From: Oscillospiraceae bacterium
GTDB taxonomy: Bacteria; Bacillota_A; Clostridia; Oscillospirales; Oscillospiraceae
Reading direction: 5' to 3'
Assembly: GCA_031265965.1 (NCBI GenBank)
Contig: JAISBX010000112.1
Span: 1-6,402 of the forward strand
DNA length: 6,402 bases
Below the pieces are notes generated by a model that was given only the letters and a program-made list of their open reading frames with translations, had not been told where the DNA came from and did not search any database. This document shows positions 1 to 5,292 of this stretch, in pieces. The stretch's first letter is position 1; each line of letters begins with the position of its first letter. Both the position numbers and the translations under genes were made by a program.

Positions 1-218
1 GTGATGTCCAATATCTTGTTTATCCGCTCAAACGGCGAGGGGTTTGGCGTGTTGCCCGATATCGCCACGCCCCAGTCCTTGTCGAACGGCTCTATGGGCT
101 GCGGATCCGTGTCTATGAGATTCGCGTGTTTATACGTGTCGCGGTTTTGCGCAAGATTTTCGTCGCTCGTAAGGCGGACTCCGGTTAAATCGACCGCTGC
201 CGTCGCTGTCGGGCTCAT
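1..218 (-). CDS. Unrecognised protein, N-terminal 72 residues only (cut by window edge)
   Basis: I do not recognise this protein. It is read leftward from an ATG at 216-218 and stays open to the left edge, so only the first 72 codons are seen. The start is supported by a strong GAGGAGGT ribosome binding site (226-233), 7 bases before the ATG, and by a promoter at 272-300. The visible part begins MSPTATAAVDLTG and has no signal peptide or membrane segment. It is rich in Asp, Asn and Pro, with a single Trp within DKDWGVAISGNTPNPSP. Five of its six isoleucines use ATA, the same bias as the other genes here, which supports real, native coding. It is transcribed divergently from the tRNA-Leu gene and is not part of the padR operon. 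The function cannot be inferred from this fragment. Confidence 0.72.
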   Translation of the reverse strand, partial: MSPTATAAVDLTGVRLTSDENLAQNRDTYKHANLIDTDPQPIEPFDKDWGVAISGNTPNPSPFERINKILDI

Positions 219-271
219 AAAAAATACCTCCTCAATATGGTACCGTGATAAAGCTGCAATTTTACAAGCAC

Positions 272-300
272 AGTATACACGCACCGGCCGAGGATTGCAA
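272..300 (-). promoter_or_regulatory. Probable sigma-A-type promoter for the left-edge gene
   Basis: Read on the minus strand, a TTGCAA -35 box (295-300) is followed by a 17-bp spacer and a TATACT -10 box (272-277). The predicted transcription start is near 265, giving a leader of about 45 bases that contains the GAGGAGGT ribosome binding site. I see no operator or terminator hairpin in this leader. Confidence 0.6.
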
Positions 301-327
301 GCGGGATTTGGTGTCACAGAGACATGC

Positions 328-356
328 TTGCATATTTAGCTGTAATGTGTTAATAT
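328..356 (+). promoter_or_regulatory. Probable promoter of the tRNA-Leu gene
   Basis: A weak -35 box, TTGCAT (328-333), is followed by a 17-bp spacer and a TAATAT -10 box (351-356). TGT directly before the -10 box makes it an extended -10 (TGn) promoter, which may compensate for the poor -35. Predicted initiation near 363 would leave a very short 5' leader before the mature tRNA at 369. The call rests on motif matching and position only. Confidence 0.45.
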
Positions 357-368
357 TTCGGCGGACAT

Positions 369-453
369 GCGGATGTGATGGAATTGGCAGACATGCAGGA
401 TTTAGGTTCCTGTGCCGCAAGGCGTGTGGGTTCGAGTCCCTTCATCCGCACCA
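369..453 (+). tRNA. tRNA-Leu, anticodon UAG
   Basis: This is an 85-base class II tRNA. The acceptor stem is GCGGATG (369-375) paired perfectly with CATCCGC (443-449), followed by discriminator A450 and an encoded CCA (451-453). The D stem ATG/CAT encloses the loop GAATTGGCAGA. The anticodon stem CAGGA/TCCTG encloses the loop TTTAGGT, so the anticodon is UAG, which reads CUA and other CUN leucine codons. The long variable arm has a GCC/GGC stem with a GCAA loop, as expected for tRNA-Leu. An oddity is the T stem, GTGGG/CCCTT, with only three Watson-Crick pairs, one G-U and one U-U mismatch. A run of six T (458-463) starts 5 bases after the CCA and may help end transcription. The gene is convergent with the operon that ends at 481. 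Confidence 0.95.
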
Positions 454-480
454 TATGTTTTTTGTACTCCCCCGTCCGCG

Positions 481-1356
481 TTACCCCACGCCCCCGTTAA
501 AATTGTTAATTGTAACATCTCCCGACACGGTTTCAATGTCCAGCGAGGTATCCGCGTTCGGAGGCGACGAGCGTACGGGACCGCCTAGGCGGAGACCGCC
601 TACTTTGATGTCGCCTGATATGGTCTCTATCTTGTACTCCAGCTTGTCCTCATCCGTATCCGTCAAGATTTCGATATTCCCGGACACCGTGTCGGCTTCG
701 AGCTTGCCGAGAAAGGCCGTGAGCGAGGCGTCGCCTGACGTTGTATCGAGGCGCGCGCGCGGCGACGCTACGTCGCGCGTTTCGATATTGCCGGATACCG
801 TATGGATCCCCAGCGTATCCGTTTCCAGCGACGCGGCGGAGATGTTCCCGCTCACGGTGGACAGCGACGATTCGCGCACGCGTTTGTCGAGCCCCGGGAA
901 CTCGATATTGCCGGAGACGGTGCTGACAGTCAGGTTATTGAGCTCGCTGTCCCTCGGATAGTATATCTTTATATATGAGATCTTGCCGTCGGCGGTCAGC
1001 GGCGGCAGCAGCGGAAATTCAACGCGGAACATACCGCCGATGCGCGCCTCGTCGATGACGAGCTTGCCTCCGTCTAAGCTCCAATCGGGTTCGCCGTAGA
1101 ACGTGCGGATATCGAAACCGAAATCGTCCGCGGGAATGAACTCGACGTCCGCGTCTATGGCGTCTACCGTCAGTGACGTGACGCCCTCTATGCCGCGCTG
1201 CGACAGCGTCGCCGCCTCGCCGTGTCTCGTGACGCGCAGCCCCGAGAGCCCGAACGACACGACGCCCTCCGCGCCGAGCCCCCACGCCGCCACGATCAGC
1301 ACTACGCCCGCGACGATGGCTATGACGGCTATAGATGTCAATATTTTCCTTGTCAT
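481..1356 (-). CDS. DUF4097-family membrane-anchored beta-repeat protein
   Basis: The 291-residue protein starts at an ATG (1354-1356) with an AGGAGGG ribosome binding site 7 bases upstream; the reading frame stays open further upstream but that part overlaps the preceding gene. Residues about 4-27 form one hydrophobic segment, so the protein is probably anchored with its C-terminal part outside the membrane. From residue 146 there are seven copies of a T-x-S-G-[N/D] motif (at 146, 167, 186, 205, 223, 245 and 276), mostly 18-22 residues apart. This is the signature of DUF4097, described as a putative adhesin-like beta-strand repeat that probably builds a beta-helix or solenoid. Its start overlaps the stop of the DUF1700 gene by 4 bases (ATGA), so translation is probably coupled. 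It is last in the padR operon. The precise function is unknown; a role in the cell envelope or stress sensing is inferred from the family and neighbours. Confidence 0.88.
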   Translation of the reverse strand: MTRKILTSIAVIAIVAGVVLIVAAWGLGAEGVVSFGLSGLRVTRHGEAATLSQRGIEGVTSLTVDAIDADVEFIPADDFGFDIRTFYGEPDWSLDGGKLVIDEARIGGMFRVEFPLLPPLTADGKISYIKIYYPRDSELNNLTVSTVSGNIEFPGLDKRVRESSLSTVSGNISAASLETDTLGIHTVSGNIETRDVASPRARLDTTSGDASLTAFLGKLEADTVSGNIEILTDTDEDKLEYKIETISGDIKVGGLRLGGPVRSSPPNADTSLDIETVSGDVTINNFNGGVG

Positions 1357-1943
1357 TTTCTCACCCTCCTCAAAATAGATCTGCCTATTGCGCGCGCCGC
1401 CGACACCACGCCCCGCTTCCACAGCCACACGAACGCGAGCAGCGCCAGCCAGCCGGCGCCGAGCATAATCAGGCCCTCGCCCGTCACGGCGAGCCCGAGC
1501 GCGAAGTCGCGCAGTATGGCTGCCGCGCCGATCAGGGAGCATATCAGCCCGCCCAATATGAGCGACGCCGCCGCGACGCCGAACGACGCGAGCACCGCGA
1601 GCACCGCCACCGCCACGGAAAACGCTACCGCGGCAAACGCTATTGCCAGCGGCAGCCCTATGGGCAGCGCGAAGATGGCGAGGACGATCATAGACGCCGT
1701 GCGCGCCCCGCCCCGCTTTTTGCCGGCCTCAACGCTCTCGCCGGCCGCGCCTATGCCTGCCGCCGCGCCTGCCGCAATGCGGCCCGCGACCTCCCACGGC
1801 GACCCGAGCGAAGCTATGGCCTCCGCCTCGTCCTCCGCGTCGCTGATGTACTCGTCGTAATAGCTCACGGCGGCGTCTATCTCGTCGCGCGGCAGCGCGC
1901 GCAGCAGCCGACTGAGCTTATCCAGAAATTTCCGCTTTGTCAC
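1353..1943 (-). CDS. DUF1700-family membrane protein
   Basis: The 196-residue product begins at a GTG (1941-1943), chosen because AAGGAGG lies 9 bases upstream and the GTG overlaps the PadR stop (GTGA). The reading frame remains open upstream but runs through the PadR gene in another frame. The first 55 residues carry the DUF1700 pattern: a basic start with FLDKLSRLLRALP, then an acidic YYDEYISDAEDEAEAIASLGSP stretch. A low-complexity Ala/Gly linker follows (about 56-75). From residue 84 to 175 the protein is very hydrophobic, with three or four probable membrane helices (near 84-105, 107-145 as one or two passes, 152-175), and it ends in a basic tail (RRVRK). It sits between a PadR regulator and a DUF4097 protein, the usual setting for this family. 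It may act as a membrane partner of the DUF4097 protein, which is inference; no biochemical role can be read from the sequence. Confidence 0.85.
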   Translation of the reverse strand: MTKRKFLDKLSRLLRALPRDEIDAAVSYYDEYISDAEDEAEAIASLGSPWEVAGRIAAGAAAGIGAAGESVEAGKKRGGARTASMIVLAIFALPIGLPLAIAFAAVAFSVAVAVLAVLASFGVAAASLILGGLICSLIGAAAILRDFALGLAVTGEGLIMLGAGWLALLAFVWLWKRGVVSAARAIGRSILRRVRK

Positions 1944-2257
1944 GCCGCGTCGCCTCCTTTCAATATTCCGTCCACGCGTATCTTGAAATCCTCCCACTCC
2001 CCGCTGAGCGTGTCGAGCATCTGCCGCCCGGCGTCCGTCAGGCGGTAGTACCGCCTGTTGCGCCCGTCGTGCGGCGTGTCGTACGTCTCGAGATACTGCT
2101 GCGTCTGCAATCGGCGCATGACGGGATACATCGTTGATTCCGACACGTCGAGCGTCCGCTTTACGCTCTGCGTGAGCGCGTACCCGTAAGCGTCCCCGCG
2201 CGCGGTGACCGACAGCACGCACAAATCGAGCAGCGCGCCGGTCGCGTTGATAGTCAT
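1940..2257 (-). CDS. PadR-family winged-helix transcriptional regulator
   Basis: This 105-residue protein is the size of the small PadR subfamily, which is a winged-helix DNA-binding domain with little added. The family pattern is clear: AYGYALTQSVKRTLDVSESTMYPVMRRLQ (about 23-51) covers the helix-turn-helix, and the wing contains GRNRRYYRLTDAGRQML (65-81), matching the usual R-Y-Y-x-L-T-x-x-G motif. A short C-terminal helix follows and would dimerise. The ATG (2255-2257) has GGAGGTG 4 bases upstream. It is the first gene of a three-gene operon with DUF1700 and DUF4097 proteins, and its stop overlaps the next start. It probably represses its own operon by binding the inverted repeat over the promoter at 2286-2320. 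The inducing signal is not evident. The family assignment is firm; autoregulation is inferred from operator position and known PadR behaviour. Confidence 0.93.
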   Translation of the reverse strand: MTINATGALLDLCVLSVTARGDAYGYALTQSVKRTLDVSESTMYPVMRRLQTQQYLETYDTPHDGRNRRYYRLTDAGRQMLDTLSGEWEDFKIRVDGILKGGDAA

Positions 2258-2285
2258 AGAGCACCTCCGTTTATAATATTTGCGA

Positions 2286-2320
2286 ATCCATAATATTATA
2301 TATCATATAATATTATGGAT
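2286..2320. promoter_or_regulatory. Probable PadR operator: 16-bp inverted repeat over the operon promoter
   Basis: Two perfect 16-base arms (2286-2301 and 2305-2320) flank a 3-base centre. Each arm contains the 10-bp palindrome ATAATATTAT, so the site is a palindrome of palindromes. The repeat covers the -10 box and the whole spacer and touches the -35 box of the padR promoter, so a bound protein would block RNA polymerase. PadR proteins are known to bind AT-rich dyads over their own promoters. Binding by this particular protein is inferred. Confidence 0.72.
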
Positions 2321-2325
2321 GTCAA
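2295..2325 (-). promoter_or_regulatory. Promoter of the padR-DUF1700-DUF4097 operon
   Basis: On the minus strand a consensus TTGACA -35 box (2320-2325) is followed after 17 bp by TATATA (2297-2302), itself preceded by TGA as an extended -10. A perfect TATAAT (2295-2300) lies 19 bp from the -35 and is the alternative -10. Either choice places the transcription start near 2288-2290, about 30 bases before the PadR ATG. Confidence 0.78.
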
Positions 2326-2327
2326 GT

Positions 2328-2348
2328 GTTTTTTGAAAAAATTTTTTC
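2328..2348 (-). promoter_or_regulatory. A/T-tract UP-like element upstream of the padR promoter
   Basis: Immediately upstream of the -35 box, the minus strand reads AAAAAATTTTTT followed by C and AAAAAA. Phased A and T tracts at this distance commonly bind the RNA polymerase alpha subunit C-terminal domain and raise promoter strength. Position and composition fit; function is inferred. Confidence 0.4.
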
Positions 2349-2355
2349 CGCGCAT

Positions 2356-2389
2356 AAAAAAAGGAACCGCGCATTGACCGCGCGGTTCC
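2356..2389 (-). terminator. Intrinsic terminator after ymdB
   Basis: A perfect 10-bp stem (2363-2372 with 2380-2389, GGAACCGCGC on the plus strand) has a 7-base loop. On the minus strand it is followed by seven T (2356-2362). It lies about 22 bp past the ymdB stop and would end the serC-serA-kinase-ymdB transcript before the padR promoter. On the plus strand only four T follow the stem, so any bidirectional activity should be weak. Confidence 0.9.
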
Positions 2390-2411
2390 GCTTTTAACAC
2401 TCATTCAGCCG

Positions 2412-3185
2412 TCACGTTATCCGCAGCGCCTCTACCGACATGCAGCGGCCTGTCGCGGGGTCTATCTCAAATACGGCGCACTCTATCTTCGCATCCCCCG
2501 AAGCGGCCTCGAAGCGGGCGGGCGGGTTGCCGAGGAACATGGACACCGACAGCTCCGGTTTGATGCCTATGACCGAATCGATGGCACCTGTCATGCCGAG
2601 GTCCGTGATGTACCCGGTCCCTTTGGGGAGGACGGCCGCGTCGGAGGTCTGGACATGCGTGTGCGTGCCCCACAGCGCCGAGACGCGCCCGTCTAAGTAG
2701 TGCGCCATGGCCAGCTTTTCGCTCGTTGCCTCCGCGTGGAAATCCACCAGAATTATCCCGGCGCCCGCTTGCTTGATGAGCCTGTCGGCCTCGAAAAACG
2801 GGTTCTCGCTGCCGAACGCCATGTCGCACCTGCCGATGAGGTTTATGACGCATATATCGCCGGCGGGGGAGCCGTATACGCCGCAGCCGCGCCCGGGAGT
2901 CTGCGGGGCAAAATTGGCCGGGCGCAGGATGAACGCGCTGTCCTCTAAGTAATCCCATATCTCGCGCCGCGTCCACGTGTGGTTGCCCAGCGTTATCACG
3001 TCCACGCCGGCCGCGAACATCCGCTCCGCCTGGTCCGGCGTTATGCCTATGCCGGAAGCGTTCTCCCCGTTTGCCACGGTGAACCCGACATTGTGGAATT
3101 TTTTGACGGCGCGCAGCTTTTTTTCCAGGATGCCGAGCCCGGCGGCGCCCACCGCGTCGCCTATGGCGAGTATGTTAACGCCCAT
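2412..3185 (-). CDS. ymdB: YmdB-family metallophosphoesterase (2',3'-cyclic nucleotide phosphodiesterase)
   Basis: This 257-residue protein is close to the usual YmdB length (about 264 in Bacillus subtilis) and matches the family from end to end. The dinuclear metal site is complete: D10 in AIGDAVG, E41-N42 in NGEN, N68-H69 in GNHTW, H150 in DFHAEATSEK, and H175 and H177 in GTHTHVQT. The family hydrolyses 2',3'-cyclic mononucleotides in the cytoplasm; in B. subtilis YmdB affects the choice between motility and biofilm. The ATG (3183-3185) lies inside the end of the lipid kinase gene, an 11-bp overlap, with no good ribosome binding site upstream, so translation probably depends on ribosomes finishing the kinase gene. 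It is last in the run and is followed by a strong terminator. In B. subtilis ymdB lies next to the RNase Y gene; here it follows serine and lipid genes. Family assignment is firm; the physiological role in this organism is not known. Confidence 0.93.
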   Translation of the reverse strand: MGVNILAIGDAVGAAGLGILEKKLRAVKKFHNVGFTVANGENASGIGITPDQAERMFAAGVDVITLGNHTWTRREIWDYLEDSAFILRPANFAPQTPGRGCGVYGSPAGDICVINLIGRCDMAFGSENPFFEADRLIKQAGAGIILVDFHAEATSEKLAMAHYLDGRVSALWGTHTHVQTSDAAVLPKGTGYITDLGMTGAIDSVIGIKPELSVSMFLGNPPARFEAASGDAKIECAVFEIDPATGRCMSVEALRIT

Positions 3186-4116
3186 CGGGCGTACCCGCGA
3201 ATTTGCTGAGCCGTTCGCTGTCGAGCAGTATGCGCACCGCGCGCGGCCTGTTTACGATCTCCACGCGCCTGTGCGAACCGCCGTCCTCGCCGTCGCGCGT
3301 CCATGCCACGTCCTCGTCAAACGTGAACGCGACGCGGGACGTGTGCAGCATCTGCACGTTGTCGGACTGGTAGCTCTTCTTCAGTATGCTCGACACTATG
3401 TCGATGAGGTCGTGCGGCGATATGGGGAGCTTCACGAGCAGCACCTCAAAGCGCCCGTCGTTCAAGTCCACGTCGTCCGGCGACAGCCGCGCCAGCCCGG
3501 CTACGGACAGCGAATTCGTGACGCCGCCGAATACAAACTCGCCCTCTATGACGCCCCCGTCGTATTCCACTACCGTGTGGCGCGGCTTTATGGCGGACAG
3601 ATCCGCTATGCCGCCCAGCACGTAGGCAAAATGCCCGAGCGCGCGTTTCGTGCTCTGCGGAGTTAGGTATGACACACCGGTAAACGCGCCAAACGCCGCG
3701 ATGTACACAAAATAATCGCCGCCGCCGAATTGCCCCACGTCCACAGGCACGGGGACGCCGTCGATTATTGTCTGCGCTGCCAAGCGCGGGTTGTGCGACA
3801 GGGACAGCGTGTTCGCCACGTCGTGGGCGGTGCCCTTAGGTATATAGCCGACGGGCGGGGGCGCGTCCACGCGCATGAGCCCCGAGACCGCGCCGCTGAG
3901 CGTGCCGTCCCCGCCCACGCACACGATGACGTCGTAGTTAGCGCCGAACCCGGCGGCTATCGATTCCGCGCTGAGGGCGCCCGTAAAATATACGGTGACC
4001 GAAAATCCGTTGGAGCACAGCGTATTGACAATGACGCCCAGCGCGGAGTCGAGCAGGCCCCGGCCCGAATGCGGATTCACCAGCAGCATGAGCTTCCGAA
4101 TAGATTTTTCGTCCAT
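3175..4116 (-). CDS. Diacylglycerol kinase-family lipid kinase (DagK/YegS type)
   Basis: This 313-residue protein has the two-domain layout and length of soluble bacterial lipid kinases. Visible motifs are NPHSGRG (14-20, nucleotide-binding loop), GGDGT (68-72, the family signature), PKGTAHD (93-99), an acidic SPDDVDLNDGRFEV stretch (about 212-225) where metal-linked Asp residues lie, and DGE (275-277) near the C-terminal end of the catalytic fold. Such enzymes transfer phosphate from ATP to diacylglycerol or a related lipid at the inner face of the membrane, giving phosphatidic acid. One oddity is H98, where the family motif GTxND normally has Asn. The ATG (4114-4116) has GGAGT 6 bases upstream, overlapping the stop codon of serA, and the gap to serA is 4 bp. 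The gene overlaps ymdB by 11 bp. It could be a kinase for another lipid, such as an undecaprenol or sphingoid substrate; the sequence does not settle the substrate. Confidence 0.9.
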   Translation of the reverse strand: MDEKSIRKLMLLVNPHSGRGLLDSALGVIVNTLCSNGFSVTVYFTGALSAESIAAGFGANYDVIVCVGGDGTLSGAVSGLMRVDAPPPVGYIPKGTAHDVANTLSLSHNPRLAAQTIIDGVPVPVDVGQFGGGDYFVYIAAFGAFTGVSYLTPQSTKRALGHFAYVLGGIADLSAIKPRHTVVEYDGGVIEGEFVFGGVTNSLSVAGLARLSPDDVDLNDGRFEVLLVKLPISPHDLIDIVSSILKKSYQSDNVQMLHTSRVAFTFDEDVAWTRDGEDGGSHRRVEIVNRPRAVRILLDSERLSKFAGTPDGR

Positions 4117-4120
4117 CGCG

Positions 4121-5290
4121 CTACTCCAGAACGCGAACCCTGATGACCCCGCCTATGGCGCGTATCGCGTCGGCCAGGCCGGGGGAGACAGACCCCGTGT
4201 CGATGACCGTGTACGCCTCGCCGCGCCCCTTGGAGCCCGCGTTTATCATGTTCTCAATATTGATGCCGCACGCGGAGACCGCGCCGGTTATCTTCGCTAT
4301 CATGTCCGGGATGTTCTTATGGATGACGCAGATGCGCATGTCGCCTGTGCGCGGGAGCATGACGAACGGCATGTTCACCGAGTTTATTATATTCCCGTTC
4401 TCTATATAGTCCACTATCTCGCGCACGGCCATCTGCGCGCAGTTGTCCTCGCTCTCGGGCGTGGACGCGCCGAGGTGCGGTATGGCGATTATCCCGGGCG
4501 CGTTCGCCGTCTGCGCGTTGGGGAAGTCCGTCACGTAGCACGCCACTTTTTTCGCCGCTATCGCCTCGATTATGTCGGCGTCGCTGACGAGCTCCGCGCG
4601 CGCTAGGTTTATTATGCGGACGCCGTCGCGCATTTTGGATATGGCCTTGCTGTCTATCAATCTGTGTGTGGCATCGAGATACGGCACGTGGAGCGTGATA
4701 TAGTCGGAGTTTTGGTATATCGTGTCGAGGTCGCGCGCGTGCAATATGTGCGACGAGAGGCGCCACGCCGCGTCCACGGAGAGATAAGGGTCGTAGCCGT
4801 ACACCTTCATGCCGAGGGAGTGCGCCGCGTGCGCCGTCTTCGCCCCTACGGCCCCCAGGCCGATGACGCCGAGCGTCTTGCCGTGTATCTCGGGCCCCGT
4901 AAACAGATTTTTGCCCTTTTCGACGAGCGCGGCTATTTCGCTGCCCCGCTCCGCTATGCCGCGCACCCAGTCTATGCCGCCCATAATGTCGCGCGAGGAC
5001 AGCAGCAGGGCGCACATGACGAGCTCCTTGACGGCCTCCGCGTTCGCGCCGGGCGTGTTGAATACTATGACGCCGCGCTCGCCGCAGCGGTCTATCGGTA
5101 TATTGTTTGTGCCGGCGCCCGCCCGCGCTATGCACAGCAGCTCGGGTCCGAAGTCCATGGAGTGCATGTCGGCGGAGCGCACGAGGATGGCGTCGGGCCG
5201 CTCCTCGCTGTCGGACACGCTGTAGCGCGCCGTGTCCAGCGTGTCGAAGCCCGCTGGCGAAATGTTGTTGAGCGTTTTTATCTTATACAT
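4121..5290 (-). CDS. serA: D-3-phosphoglycerate dehydrogenase, short ACT-domain type
   Basis: The 389-residue enzyme oxidises 3-phosphoglycerate to 3-phosphohydroxypyruvate with NAD, the first step of serine synthesis. The substrate domain carries RAGAGTNNIP (56-65) and NTPGANAEAVKEL (78-90). The Rossmann domain has GLGAVG (144-149) with D167 at the end of the second strand, favouring NAD over NADP. Catalytic R231 (INLAR) and H272 (PHLGAST) are present. The usual catalytic Glu, E269 in Escherichia coli SerA, aligns by eye with A259 in DFPNAQ. Residues about 318-389 form a C-terminal ACT domain (CVIHKNIPDM, GINIENM), a usual site of serine feedback in this family. The ATG (5288-5290) lies 2 bp after the serC stop, with AGGGAG 11 bases upstream. 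Pairing with serC makes the assignment firm even though other 2-hydroxyacid dehydrogenases look similar. Confidence 0.95.
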   Translation of the reverse strand: MYKIKTLNNISPAGFDTLDTARYSVSDSEERPDAILVRSADMHSMDFGPELLCIARAGAGTNNIPIDRCGERGVIVFNTPGANAEAVKELVMCALLLSSRDIMGGIDWVRGIAERGSEIAALVEKGKNLFTGPEIHGKTLGVIGLGAVGAKTAHAAHSLGMKVYGYDPYLSVDAAWRLSSHILHARDLDTIYQNSDYITLHVPYLDATHRLIDSKAISKMRDGVRIINLARAELVSDADIIEAIAAKKVACYVTDFPNAQTANAPGIIAIPHLGASTPESEDNCAQMAVREIVDYIENGNIINSVNMPFVMLPRTGDMRICVIHKNIPDMIAKITGAVSACGINIENMINAGSKGRGEAYTVIDTGSVSPGLADAIRAIGGVIRVRVLE

Positions 5291-5292
5291 GG

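Noticed and set aside
369..480. tRNA-Leu as an integration site for a mobile element
   Set aside because: No integrase gene and no repeat of the tRNA 3' end were seen in the window; the flanking genes look native in codon use.
586..602. Perfect hairpin TAGGCGG-AGA-CCGCCTA near the end of the DUF4097 gene
   Set aside because: It lies within coding sequence for a Gly-rich stretch (VGGLRLGGPV), has no T run on either strand, and is explained by repeated Gly codons.
245..961. Long plus-strand open frame of 238 codons across the tRNA and the DUF4097 region
   Set aside because: It runs through the tRNA gene and antisense to a well-supported gene, shows no family pattern and has no ribosome binding site. 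It is a by-product of GC-rich codon use on the other strand.
1357..1542. Upstream extension of the DUF4097 reading frame to 353 residues
   Set aside because: The extra 62 residues are Arg-rich, lie wholly inside the DUF1700 gene, and would put the membrane anchor in the middle. The ATG at 1354-1356 has a proper ribosome binding site.
2412..3185. YmdB as the missing phosphoserine phosphatase of the serine pathway
   Set aside because: All residues match the YmdB cyclic-nucleotide phosphodiesterase family. It has none of the HAD motifs of SerB, and genomic neighbourhood alone does not support a different activity.
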